Positions 24,793-33,333 of a stretch of 46,125 bases of DNA are shown here, in pieces. Made by a program: the position numbers and the translations under genes. A model generated the notes under the pieces. It was given only the letters and a program-made list of their open reading frames with translations. It was not told where the DNA came from and searched no databases. The stretch is from Candidatus Aminicenantota bacterium. Lineage in GTDB: Bacteria > Acidobacteriota > Aminicenantia > Aminicenantales > Aminicenantaceae. Numbering within the stretch: the stretch's first letter is position 1; each line of letters begins with the position of its first letter. Where the stretch lies: the NCBI GenBank assembly GCA_020344415.1, contig CP070825.1, positions 3,417,496 through 3,463,620 on the forward strand, written 5' to 3'.

Positions 24793-26139
24793 ATGAATAT
24801 ATGGTTTATCGCAGGAGAAATTTCTCTCTCTATCCTGATAATTTTCTTCTTGCTCTTTTCTTTTTTTAGTCTTCTTGAGAAGGAAAAAAGAGCATTCTGG
24901 AGAAGCATCTTTTTTTTCTTTCTTCTACTTCTCCTGAATTTTGCTGTTTTTCTTGCCTCTGTTCCACTCAGAAATTTGATTCTCAGAGGCTTTTTCATTC
25001 TATTTGCACTATGTATTCTCTTCTTGCTTCTTTCTCCTTTGAGAAAAAAAACAACAGAGATTACAGGAAAACAAGAAAAAATCGATGAAAGGGACATCAT
25101 CTTTGCTCGCTTTGAATATAAAGAAGGAACAAAAGTCTTTGAGAAATATTATGCCAGACATCCAGAATACAAAGAGACGGATGATGAGATAAGAAAGATC
25201 CCGGATATTCTTTCTTCTCATCACATCAATAAAAGCCCGGCGCTCTTTTCCTTAGCAGCCGCAGAGTTTGATTTTTTAGAACATCAGCTAACTCAGGTGA
25301 GCGGCAAGGAATATGCAGGAAAAGCCCGGTCATCTCCCTATGAAAACACGCGAATGGTAAAAAATTTTATTGGATACTTCGGTTCTGATCTCTGTGGAAT
25401 CTGTAACCTGAATCAAGCTTATGTCTATTCCCACGTCGGAAGAGGGCCAGAGCCATATGGCAATACAATAGAGCTGAAACATAAATTTGCCATAGCCTTT
25501 GCATTAGAGATGGATTTGAAAATGGTTGCATCTGCTCCTCAAGCTCCTGTGATTATAGAGACAGCAAAGAAGTATGTTGAGGCGGCAAAAATCTCCATCA
25601 TAGTCGCTAATTTCATCCGCAGAATGGGCTATCCAGCCAGAGCTCATATTGCCGGAAGCAACTATCAGACTGTGATTCCTCCGATCGCCTGCGAAGCAGG
25701 ACTGGGAGAGTTGGGAAGGCTGGGAATCCTCATCACTTCAAAATATGGGCCGCGCGCAAGATTGGGCCTTATCACCACAGATCTTCCATTGGTCACAGAT
25801 AAACCCGCTGCATTAGGAATCCAGAATTTTTGCCAGAGATGCCAAAAGTGCGCTACAAACTGTCCAGCTCAGGCTATTCCTCCAGGCGAAAAGACAGAGG
25901 AGAATGGAGTGTTAAAGTGGGTGTTGAATCGAGAAGAATGTTACCGATTTTGGAGAAAATCAGGAACGGATTGTGCGGTCTGTATTTACGTATGCCCTTA
26001 CAGCAAGCCACATAATACCTTCCACAGAATCATCAGAAAAATGACAGAAAAATCTTCTGTTTTTCAATCTTTATCTGCCCGGGGAGATGACTTCTTCTAT
26101 GGCCGTATCCCGCTCCGGAAAAAATCCCCTTTGGTTTGA
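24793..26139 (+). CDS. Membrane-anchored reductive-dehalogenase-like (RdhA family) iron-sulfur protein
   Basis: A 448-residue protein. The first ~85 residues hold three hydrophobic helices (about 4-27, 35-55, 62-82) with no Tat motif. The soluble part carries the RdhA/QueG corrinoid-binding signature (PPIACEAGLGELGRLGILIT, then KYGPRARLGLITTDLPL). Two cluster motifs follow: Cys347, 350, 353, 357 (FCQRCQKCATNCP) and Cys383, 394, 397, 401 (ending VCPYSK). Canonical respiratory RdhAs have a Tat signal and a separate RdhB anchor; here an anchor is fused. Membrane-helix RdhA-like proteins are, to my recollection, a recognised but uncharacterised class. Substrate and topology are unknown: without Tat the catalytic part may face the cytoplasm. 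Epoxyqueuosine-reductase function is less likely given the helices. The ribosome site is weak. Confidence 0.82.
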   Translation: MNIWFIAGEISLSILIIFFLLFSFFSLLEKEKRAFWRSIFFFFLLLLLNFAVFLASVPLRNLILRGFFILFALCILFLLLSPLRKKTTEITGKQEKIDERDIIFARFEYKEGTKVFEKYYARHPEYKETDDEIRKIPDILSSHHINKSPALFSLAAAEFDFLEHQLTQVSGKEYAGKARSSPYENTRMVKNFIGYFGSDLCGICNLNQAYVYSHVGRGPEPYGNTIELKHKFAIAFALEMDLKMVASAPQAPVIIETAKKYVEAAKISIIVANFIRRMGYPARAHIAGSNYQTVIPPIACEAGLGELGRLGILITSKYGPRARLGLITTDLPLVTDKPAALGIQNFCQRCQKCATNCPAQAIPPGEKTEENGVLKWVLNREECYRFWRKSGTDCAVCIYVCPYSKPHNTFHRIIRKMTEKSSVFQSLSARGDDFFYGRIPLRKKSPLV

Positions 26140-26201
26140 CACTTAAACGCCAAATAATATATATGGATAATACAAATAATCAAAAGGAAAGGAGAGAAAA
26201 G

Positions 26202-27524
26202 ATGGTGAACAGCCGTAGGGATTTCCTGAAAAGTCTTGGCTTGGGTATCGGAAGCTTAGGTGTTTTTGGCACAAAATCAAAGCACGCCCGAGCTGAGCTT
26301 AAAAAAAAGTTAACCGAGGTCAAGAATGTATCTCCGGACAAGGTTGCAGAGGATGAGAGTTTCTGGTTTCATATTCAACAGGCTTTTGATTGTGACCGCA
26401 GCATCATCAACCTCAACAATGGAGGTGTCCATCCTGCACCGAAAATAGTGATGGACGCTGTTCATCGGTACCTGGATTTTGCAAACGGTGCTCCTGTTTA
26501 TAACTCGTGGAGAGTCCTCCGGCCCAGAAAAGAACTGATTCGAAAAAAACTGGCAGACACCTTTGGCTGTTCTCCTGAAGAGATTGCGATCACAAGGAAT
26601 GTGACTGAAGCTATGCAGATCGCTCTTCTCGGACTTGACCTCAATCCCGGTGATGAAGTTCTGACGACGACTCATGATTATCCTTCTATGAAAAACGCTC
26701 TCTTTCAGAGAGAAAAAAGAGAAGGCGTGAAAGTAAAAACATTTGCTTTTCCCTATCCTCCCAAAAATCTAAAAGTCTTGTCTGATCTTTTTGAGAAGAA
26801 TGTAACTCAGAGAACAAAGCTCATTCTGGTATGTCACATCACTAATCTCACCGGACAGATTTTTCCAATCAAAGATATATGCCAAATGGCGCGCAAGCGC
26901 GGAATTGAAGTAGTCATCGATGGAGCCCATTCCTTCGGACATTTTGTCTACAAACAAAAAGATCTGGATTGTGATATTTATGGCGCTAATCTCCATAAAT
27001 GGATGATGGGACCCATCGGCACCGGTTTCCTTTATGTCAAAAAAGAAAAAATCAAGAAAATATGGCCCCTCTTTCCTGCTCCAGATCCACTGGGTGATGA
27101 TATTCGAAAGTTTGAACATATCGGCACGCAGCCGGATTATCTAGAGCTTGCAGTAGGTGAGGCTCTGGCTTTTCATCACGGCATAGGTGCTAAAAGGAAG
27201 GAGGAAAGGCTGCGCTATTTGAGGAATTACTGGGCAAAAGCTCTTGAGAAACTTCCCGGTGTTAAAATTCTCACCTCTTATAATCCAAGACAATCCTGTG
27301 GCATAGGGAGTTTTACAGTTGAAAACATGGATATGGAGAAACTGAGCCAGCTTCTCTTCCAGAAACATAAGATCTATGTCATCCCAGTGGGAGTTCCTTC
27401 CCCTGATAAAGAAAGCGAAAATATTACGGGAATGCGGGTTACTCCAAGCATCTATACCACTCTCCGAGAATTGGATATCTTCATCGAAGCGGCATCCCAT
27501 TACATCAAGAATGGGCTTTCGTGA
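26202..27524 (+). CDS. Tat-exported class V PLP aminotransferase/epimerase-like protein
   Basis: A 440-residue protein. ATG 26202 follows an AAAGGAGA ribosome site by 7 bases, and the N-terminus then reads MVNSRRDFLKSLGLGIGSLG, a textbook twin-arginine signal (RR at residues 5-6). The remainder is a class V fold of the isopenicillin-N epimerase/CsdA-like kind: NLNNGGVHPAPKIV, ITRNVTEAMQIAL, VIDGAHSFGH (Asp) and the PLP lysine in GANLHKWMMGPIGTGF. It ends in a substrate-binding C-terminal domain. Tat export fits a cofactor loaded before translocation. The reaction (racemisation, desulfuration or transamination) cannot be told. It is 62 bp after the RdhA-like gene and 34 bp before the kynureninase-like gene. 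Confidence 0.86.
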   Translation: MVNSRRDFLKSLGLGIGSLGVFGTKSKHARAELKKKLTEVKNVSPDKVAEDESFWFHIQQAFDCDRSIINLNNGGVHPAPKIVMDAVHRYLDFANGAPVYNSWRVLRPRKELIRKKLADTFGCSPEEIAITRNVTEAMQIALLGLDLNPGDEVLTTTHDYPSMKNALFQREKREGVKVKTFAFPYPPKNLKVLSDLFEKNVTQRTKLILVCHITNLTGQIFPIKDICQMARKRGIEVVIDGAHSFGHFVYKQKDLDCDIYGANLHKWMMGPIGTGFLYVKKEKIKKIWPLFPAPDPLGDDIRKFEHIGTQPDYLELAVGEALAFHHGIGAKRKEERLRYLRNYWAKALEKLPGVKILTSYNPRQSCGIGSFTVENMDMEKLSQLLFQKHKIYVIPVGVPSPDKESENITGMRVTPSIYTTLRELDIFIEAASHYIKNGLS

Positions 27525-27558
27525 ATAAGAAAAAGCAGCCTGTCACCATTAACCGAAA

Positions 27559-28782
27559 ATGAAATGGAATCTTGATAAGGATCTGGTTTCAATAAGAGAA
27601 GAATTTCCAATCCTGGAACACTGTGTCTACCTCATCAGTAATTCATTAGGAGCTGTGCCGAAGAAGGCCTCTGAAGCCCTCAATAGATATTATCATCTAT
27701 GGGCAGAAGAGGGAGTGGATGCCTGGAAAAAAGAATGGTGGGACCTATCTCGGAAAGTTGGTAATCAAGTGGCCTCTCTTATCGCAGCCGGGGAGGATGA
27801 AGTCACGATGATGTCCAACGCAACACTCTGCCATTGGGTGGCATTGTCAACGGAATTCGGCCGTACTCAAGATAAAAGAATGAAAGTCATCATGACAGAC
27901 CATGATTTCCCTTCCACAGTGTATGCCATCTCTAAAATCTCTAAATTTATGGGCTGGAAGCTTGAGATAATTAAAAGTCACGGTCGGTCCGGTATTGATG
28001 TTGAAGAACTTCTAAAAAGAGTAGATGAGAAAACTCTTTTTGTCGCAACCTCGCACGTCTATTTCAAATCCGCATTTATCCAAGATGTCAAGAGGATCGC
28101 ATCCAAAGCACGTCAAGCAGGGGCGCTAACTCTCATTGACGGCTACCATGCACCAGGAGTCCTGCCAGTTGATGTCAAAGAACTCGATGTCGATTTTTAT
28201 ATCGGAGGCTGCCTAAAATGGCTCTGCGGAGGGCCAGGGAATGCCTTCATGTACATCAGGCCAGAACTATCTCAAAGCCTTCAGCCTCAGCTGACCGGCT
28301 GGTTTGCCCACAAGAGGCCTTTTCTATTTTCCCAGCAGATGGAGTACACTCAAGGATCCTATAAATTCATGTCAGGCACACCTCCTGTGCCTTGCCTTTA
28401 TACTGCATTAGCTGGACTGAAAATTATCAAAGAGATTGGGATATCCCAAATACGAAGCAAATCAATCTCTCAAACAAAATCCATAACAAGAAAAGCGAAG
28501 GAGAAAGGATTTCATCTCTTCACACCCGAGAAAGATGATATCAGGGGGGGAGCCGTCTCAGTTCACTTGCCCCACACATATCAAGTCAAGCAGGCTCTAG
28601 AACAACGAGGAGTTAAAGTCGATTTCAGGAAGGGCCAAAAGACAGAACCAGACATTATCAGGATCGGGCCTCATTTTTACACGAATGACAATGAAATCGA
28701 TACACTATTCAGAGAAATCGATGCTATCTATGAATCTGGTGAGTTTAAAAAATTCCCGGATGAAATCACCCACGTGACATAA
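27559..28782 (+). CDS. Kynureninase-like class V PLP enzyme
   Basis: A 407-residue protein without a signal peptide. It has YLISNSLGAVPKKA near the start (cf. kynureninase YLCGNSLG), MMSNATLCHW, Asp194 in TLIDGYHAPGVLPVD and the PLP lysine Lys220 in GGCLKWLCGGPGNAFMYI. A C-terminal LTGWFAHKRPF segment, like the GWWGH region of kynureninase, and MSGTPPVPCLY follow. Kynureninase splits kynurenine or 3-hydroxykynurenine into anthranilates and alanine. No other tryptophan catabolism gene is present, so the substrate may be another beta-keto or beta-substituted amino acid. Same strand and close spacing put it in one unit with the Tat-exported class V protein. Its stop is followed at once by a degenerate terminator-like palindrome. 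Confidence 0.82.
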   Translation: MKWNLDKDLVSIREEFPILEHCVYLISNSLGAVPKKASEALNRYYHLWAEEGVDAWKKEWWDLSRKVGNQVASLIAAGEDEVTMMSNATLCHWVALSTEFGRTQDKRMKVIMTDHDFPSTVYAISKISKFMGWKLEIIKSHGRSGIDVEELLKRVDEKTLFVATSHVYFKSAFIQDVKRIASKARQAGALTLIDGYHAPGVLPVDVKELDVDFYIGGCLKWLCGGPGNAFMYIRPELSQSLQPQLTGWFAHKRPFLFSQQMEYTQGSYKFMSGTPPVPCLYTALAGLKIIKEIGISQIRSKSISQTKSITRKAKEKGFHLFTPEKDDIRGGAVSVHLPHTYQVKQALEQRGVKVDFRKGQKTEPDIIRIGPHFYTNDNEIDTLFREIDAIYESGEFKKFPDEITHVT

Positions 28783-28783
28783 G

Positions 28784-28807
28784 AAAGGGGACAGCCTACT
28801 TTTTTTT
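28784..28807 (+). repeat. Degenerate GGGGACAG palindrome, copy 3
   Basis: AAAGGGGACAGCCTAC followed by seven T. The right arm has decayed, so the stem is weak, but the T-run directly after the kynureninase-like stop could still help termination. Confidence 0.45.
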
Positions 28808-28815
28808 GCCAACAG

Positions 28816-28903
28816 GAGAGATCGCGCAGCCTGTTGCGAGCGAAGCGTGGCAATCTTCTTCATTCCCCGCAATAGGCATAAAAGCGGGTTTGACAAATCA
28901 AAC
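28816..28903 (+). repeat. REP-like unit plus GTTTGA hairpin
   Basis: TTGCGAGCGAAGCGTGGCAA (from about 28833) belongs to the same family as the units at 36.3 and 40.8 kb. About 35 bp later comes GTTTGA-CAAA-TCAAAC (28888-28903), the hairpin that elsewhere precedes this family. Order is reversed here. Confidence 0.5.
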
Positions 28904-28959
28904 CTCTACGCAAGATGAATCAAGCCCCTGCAATATCAAATAAAAGGAACGTTCCCTAG

Positions 28960-28989
28960 TTTACAAGCGAAGAAGGATTAATATATAAT
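28960..28989 (+). promoter_or_regulatory. Promoter of the Tat radical SAM gene
   Basis: TTTACA (28960-28965), 18 bp, then a perfect TATAAT (28984-28989). Transcription would start near 28996, only about 30 bp before the proposed ATA start, which supports that start over the ATG at 29074. A GGAACGTTCC palindrome lies just upstream (28948-28957). Confidence 0.5.
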
Positions 28990-29025
28990 TATTATATCAA
29001 TTATAGGGATAAAAGGAGCCAAAAA

Positions 29026-30048
29026 ATAGAAAAAATAACAAGGCGAAACTTCCTAAATGACACTCTGTTTCTGATGAGCTCAGCTCTTTTTCTTCCTCTA
29101 TCCTTATCTCGCACAAAAGCGAATAATAAGAATATCACAAGAGAATACCCCAGCTATTTGGAACTCGAAAAAAAAGGTTTGCTTTCAAAGCGTATAGAAA
29201 AGCTTTTCTCAATCTATGAAAATTGTCATCTTTGCCCAAGAGACTGCAGAGTTAATAGAGCCAAAGACGAGATTGGAAATTGTCAGGCCACATCCAAGGT
29301 TAAAATCTCAAGCGCTGCCCCCCATTTTGGCGAAGAAGCTCCGTTGGTTGGCGAGAGAGGATCAGGTACGATATTTTTCTCCAACTGTGGACTGAGATGC
29401 GTCTTCTGTCAAAATTATAAGATAAGCATCGAAGGCGAAGGAGTTGAAATATCAGATAGGAGACTGGCTGAAACCATGATCAAAGTCCAGAGAATGGGAT
29501 GTCACAACATCAACCTGGTTACTCCAACACACTATGTCCCAAATATCGTCAAAGCTATACAAATAGCTATTCCTATGGGTATGCGTATTCCCATGGTCTA
29601 TAACACGAGCGGTTATGAGAAGCTGGAGACTCTTCAGCTTCTTGACGGCATCATTGATATCTATCTCCCTGATTGCAAATACATGGATCCTGAGCATGCT
29701 GCTATATACTCAGGTGGAGTTCATAATTATCCTCACTATGCAAAGATCGCGCTAAAAGAAATGTATCGGCAGGTAGGAGACCTTAAGGTAGACAGGAGGG
29801 GAATCGCGGTGAGAGGATTGATGATAAGACATCTTGTCATGCCTAACAGAATCGCGGGAACAGAAAAATTTCTAAAATTCGTCGCAGAGGACCTTTCTAA
29901 GACCTCTTATCTTAATATTATGAGACAGTACAGGCCAGAATACAAGGCATTCGATTACCCAAAGATAGCTCGACGTATCACATCGAGCGAATACTCTGAG
30001 GCTCTAAAATGGGCCAAGAAATATGGCCTTAACAGGCTAGCTAGATAA
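29026..30048 (+). CDS. Radical SAM protein (PflA-like) with Tat signal, apparent ATA start
   Basis: A 340-residue protein if read from ATA 29026. AAGGAG sits at 29013-29018, seven bases before the ATA, and translation gives MEKITRRNFL then a hydrophobic stretch to LPLSLS: a Tat signal. No ATG, GTG or TTG lies between the upstream in-frame stop (28957) and ATG 29074; starting at 29074 would remove the twin arginines and leave a poor signal. The mature part has a Cys-rich segment (CHLCPRDC, then GNC), and the radical SAM cluster motif CGLRCVFC (Cys121, 125, 128), as in COG1313 proteins annotated as pyruvate-formate-lyase-activating-like. Radical SAM enzymes in the periplasm are unusual, so the signal may act as an anchor or be vestigial. 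Followed by a secreted glycosidase. Confidence 0.78.
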   Translation: MEKITRRNFLNDTLFLMSSALFLPLSLSRTKANNKNITREYPSYLELEKKGLLSKRIEKLFSIYENCHLCPRDCRVNRAKDEIGNCQATSKVKISSAAPHFGEEAPLVGERGSGTIFFSNCGLRCVFCQNYKISIEGEGVEISDRRLAETMIKVQRMGCHNINLVTPTHYVPNIVKAIQIAIPMGMRIPMVYNTSGYEKLETLQLLDGIIDIYLPDCKYMDPEHAAIYSGGVHNYPHYAKIALKEMYRQVGDLKVDRRGIAVRGLMIRHLVMPNRIAGTEKFLKFVAEDLSKTSYLNIMRQYRPEYKAFDYPKIARRITSSEYSEALKWAKKYGLNRLAR

Positions 30049-30138
30049 TTATTATAAAGCTTCAACTTGATTTCAATCGGGATTTTCCGTAAATTACCCA
30101 TTGACTGGAATGGAAGATGTTTTAAAAGGAAATTTTCA

Positions 30139-32505
30139 ATGAAGAGCGCTAGGCATATTCTCACCTCACTCGCTATGCTCCTCTTTTTGATTCAAGGTCT
30201 CAATTCCGAAATCCACTATCCCTGGAAAAATATCTACATAGGTTCTCTGGAAGGCAACGCTTGGGCCGGTCTTGTTTTTGCACCCAATAAGTTAAATGTG
30301 TTCGCCTTCCGCATCAAAGTTGAGAAAGGCACTCAAGCTGCTGACAGAAACGACCTCTTTTATCTAATCTCAGAAGTGGGGCCCCATTCTCCGGATGGAC
30401 AATATGCAAGGATCAAAGTAGACCTAAGCCTTCCATTCAATAAAAACAAAGATACTCCTATTCTTATAAAACCACCTTCCAAGTCAGACACACTCGTTCT
30501 GGAATGGTCCCGTCAGGATGAGAAAACAGTCATCGGGAGAATCATAGCTCCCAAAACTGTGAAAATCCAGCTAATTCACTATTTCCCCTGGGATTTAAGT
30601 GGGAGGTACACTCTCCTTCCTGATGGTCATGTAAGCGGAACAGGCTTTGGCGCACAAAATTTTCATTATTTGCTATGGACAAACCGTAATGGAGAATTGA
30701 TAACAGATTCTCAAAGTGAGGAAATGGCTCTTTCCTTTTCAATGGAAAAAGAAAGGCGGCTATATTTTGTAGTTGGAGTAGGGGAGGATGCCAGGATCTT
30801 AAAAAACCATATTTATCGCTACAAAAACAAAAAGACAATCGATACTTTCCTGAACGAGGAAAAAAACTTATACAACAAAAAAAGGGTGAAAATAAGAGGG
30901 CTTTATGAAGGTGTAGCGAGAGCTATAACAAATAACATTTTCTGGATGACCCTCTATCAACCTGAGAAACACCGCTTTTATATTCCAGCCGGCCGAACAT
31001 GGATTTTCCCAACGCCCGATGAAACGCTTGATCACTGGACGATTTTTGAGTGGGATGCTTTTTTCAATGCTTTAGAGGTCTCTATAGAAAGCTCAAAACA
31101 TGCTGTCGACATTATTAGATCCGTTCTAGAAACGCAGTACCCCAATGGGAATATCCCTAATTGGCGAGGTAGATTTAATGGAACTCCGGATCGTTCCCAG
31201 CCGCCTGTAGGCTCTTATGTTGTCTTGAAACTATTCCAAAAACTGGGAGATCTAGACCTACTGAGATATGCCTATCCTTATCTTAAAAAATGGCATTCCT
31301 TCTGGATTGAGAACAAAACAAATGGCCAGCCTCGGCGAGATGGTAATGGAGATGGATTACTTGAATGGGGATCAGATGCGGAACTTGTATCTCCACAGGT
31401 TCCTGACTGGGAGAAAAATGCAGACGGAAGACAGAGAGCAATGTGGGAATCAGGCCAGGATGATCTGCCCAATTGGGATGATGCATCATTCGATTCTGAA
31501 ACGGGAACATTGACAATGAACTGTGTTGACTTAAACAGTCTTTATGCCCTAGATTCCTGGTGTCTAGCTCAAATGGCCAAAGTCCTTGACTTCAAAGATG
31601 ATTATGAAAACTATCTGGATGAATATGAGAAGATGAGGAATCTTATAAATCGGAATCTATGGGATGAAAGGGAAGGGTTCTATTTCGATCGCCATTGGGA
31701 TGGAAGATATTCCACAAAAAAAGCGGCATCAAATTTTTACCCTCTTTTAGCCCGTATCCCAGATCAAAGACAGGCTCTACGAATGGTAAGACACCTCAGT
31801 GATCCTGAGAAATTCTGGGGAGATTATGTTATCCCTACAATCTCACGCGATGATCCTTCATTCAAAGTCGAAAATCAGCAGTACTGGAGAGGTACTATCT
31901 GGCCTCCGACCAATTATCTTGTATACCAAGGTTTAAAAGCTTATCATTTTGATGCTATTGCTTCTGAATTTGCCGAAAGAAGCTCTTCTTTATTCCTAAG
32001 AAGCTGGGAAAATTTCCAGCTTTGTCCTGAAAATTATGACTCAAGAACTGGGGAAGCTGGAGGGCGAAGATATCAGAGCTGGGGTCCTCTTTTTGCCTTA
32101 ATTGCTTTAGAAGAATACCTGGATTTCACTCCGTGGGAAGGATTCAGGTTCGGAATGATAAAACCTGAGAAAAAAGGGAAACTTTCAAGAGTTTCCATCC
32201 AGGGGAGACATTATGAAGTAGAGGTTTCTACTTCCGAAGTTAAGTTAAAGGAAGAGGGCAAAGAAATCATAAAAGCAAACGGCGGTGCTGTCTTTCGTCG
32301 CTTTCTTTACTCCGAAAACGAAATATCTTTTGAAGTATCCTCTCTAGAGGAGAGACAGATAAGGATCCGCTTTTTAACCAAGGGAAAATATGCATTTCGT
32401 CTTGATAATCAACTAAAAGATATCTTTGAAGGAAAATCATTAAAAATTAAAGTACCAGAAGGTGAGCACTCGGTTCTGATTCTTCTTTTGGAAAAAAAGG
32501 ACTAG
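30139..32505 (+). CDS. Secreted GH63/trehalase-like (alpha/alpha)6 glycosidase
   Basis: A 788-residue protein; ATG 30139 follows AAAAGGA by eight bases and opens with the signal peptide RHILTSLAMLLFLIQGLNSE. Residues ~30-240 form a beta-sandwich N-domain and ~260-690 an (alpha/alpha)6 barrel of the GH63/mannosylglycerate-hydrolase/trehalase-like type. Motifs are PDETLDHWTIFEWDAFFNA, YPNGNIPNWRG, GDGLLEWGSD, YWRGTIWPPTNYLVY, and PENYDSRTGEAGG with SWGPLFALIALEEYL. A C-terminal beta domain ends the protein. Likely acids are in the EWD and GEAGG regions, by family analogy. It should hydrolyse alpha-glucosidic or mannosidic linkages in the periplasm. It starts 90 bp after the radical SAM gene. 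GH37/GH15-like assignment is possible. Confidence 0.82.
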   Translation: MKSARHILTSLAMLLFLIQGLNSEIHYPWKNIYIGSLEGNAWAGLVFAPNKLNVFAFRIKVEKGTQAADRNDLFYLISEVGPHSPDGQYARIKVDLSLPFNKNKDTPILIKPPSKSDTLVLEWSRQDEKTVIGRIIAPKTVKIQLIHYFPWDLSGRYTLLPDGHVSGTGFGAQNFHYLLWTNRNGELITDSQSEEMALSFSMEKERRLYFVVGVGEDARILKNHIYRYKNKKTIDTFLNEEKNLYNKKRVKIRGLYEGVARAITNNIFWMTLYQPEKHRFYIPAGRTWIFPTPDETLDHWTIFEWDAFFNALEVSIESSKHAVDIIRSVLETQYPNGNIPNWRGRFNGTPDRSQPPVGSYVVLKLFQKLGDLDLLRYAYPYLKKWHSFWIENKTNGQPRRDGNGDGLLEWGSDAELVSPQVPDWEKNADGRQRAMWESGQDDLPNWDDASFDSETGTLTMNCVDLNSLYALDSWCLAQMAKVLDFKDDYENYLDEYEKMRNLINRNLWDEREGFYFDRHWDGRYSTKKAASNFYPLLARIPDQRQALRMVRHLSDPEKFWGDYVIPTISRDDPSFKVENQQYWRGTIWPPTNYLVYQGLKAYHFDAIASEFAERSSSLFLRSWENFQLCPENYDSRTGEAGGRRYQSWGPLFALIALEEYLDFTPWEGFRFGMIKPEKKGKLSRVSIQGRHYEVEVSTSEVKLKEEGKEIIKANGGAVFRRFLYSENEISFEVSSLEERQIRIRFLTKGKYAFRLDNQLKDIFEGKSLKIKVPEGEHSVLILLLEKKD

Positions 32506-32506
32506 G

Positions 32507-33307
32507 TTAGCTTTTTGTCTCTAAATAAGCTCTTTTCAGGGTGTCTCCTCGTACTCCTTGTCTCAAAGCCTCTAACGCCAAAATCTCATCTGGAGGAATA
32601 TTACCCAAGTTAGCATTGATCCCAAGGCGGAGGATTAATTCTTGCTGCTGATTTTTGAGAGGAGCTTCCCATATTAAACAATTTATGTCTTCGACTCCAC
32701 CGACTATATTATCGACTTCATCGGATTTGATATTTCCTTCCTGGTCATAGATTCCCACTCCTTTTCCTGCTTCTCTGGCTTCAACAATAACTTTGAAGGC
32801 ACCATTTTCCATATCTTCAGCAATTATCTGGTGGACCAGGGAAATAGGCAAAATTTCTTTTGGATCTTTTTTCCCGACTTCGGTAAGGACTCTAAAATCC
32901 TGATCCAGGCATTTTTTTATGACATCACGCCTTGTTTCTCTATCTATTTCTATTGTTCCATCAGAGATTTCGATGGCTGAAAATCCCAATTCCTTGGCTC
33001 TTTTCAAATAATCATCAACGACTCCTTTCCAGACAGCCACTTCAAGGAAAGTCCCTCCTGGCATGACATCTATATTAAAGGAAGTTATCATCTCATTCTT
33101 TTTCTTCAGCAGGTCTTTATCATAGAAGGCAGAAGTTCCAAAGGTTAATTTGATGATATCGATGTATCCGCTTGCGATTTGAATCAAGTCTTCAAGTTGA
33201 TGAAGGCCCACCCCCTTATCGATAACCATAGTTACGCCCGCATCCCTTGGCTTCTCTGTCCTCCCTGCAGAAGGCATCTCGATAACACCATCCCAGGCTT
33301 TACTCAT
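32507..33307 (-). CDS. Phosphosulfolactate synthase family protein (ComA-like)
   Basis: A 266-residue TIM-barrel protein of the ComA family: GVTMVIDKGVGL, IDIIKLTFGTSAF, VMPGGTFLEVA, GFSAIEISDGTIEI, FRVLTEVGKKDP, VIVEAREAGKGVGIYD and LIWEAPLKNQQQELI. ComA condenses phosphoenolpyruvate and sulfite to phosphosulfolactate, the first step of coenzyme M synthesis in methanogens; bacterial relatives make sulfolactate. ComB/ComC genes are not in the window, so the end product is unknown. ATG 33307 has AAGGAG eight bases upstream; the frame continues open into the previous gene but that extension is not conserved-looking. It is 26 bp behind the HprK-like gene and converges with the glycosidase (1-bp gap). 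Confidence 0.85.
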   Translation of the reverse strand: MSKAWDGVIEMPSAGRTEKPRDAGVTMVIDKGVGLHQLEDLIQIASGYIDIIKLTFGTSAFYDKDLLKKKNEMITSFNIDVMPGGTFLEVAVWKGVVDDYLKRAKELGFSAIEISDGTIEIDRETRRDVIKKCLDQDFRVLTEVGKKDPKEILPISLVHQIIAEDMENGAFKVIVEAREAGKGVGIYDQEGNIKSDEVDNIVGGVEDINCLIWEAPLKNQQQELILRLGINANLGNIPPDEILALEALRQGVRGDTLKRAYLETKS

Positions 33308-33333
33308 TTTATTTCTCCTTAATGTTAATGATT

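Noticed and set aside
24624..24869. 81-codon TTG-start frame
   Set aside because: Overlaps the RdhA-like start, lies in a structured repeat region and has no ribosome site; at most a remnant.
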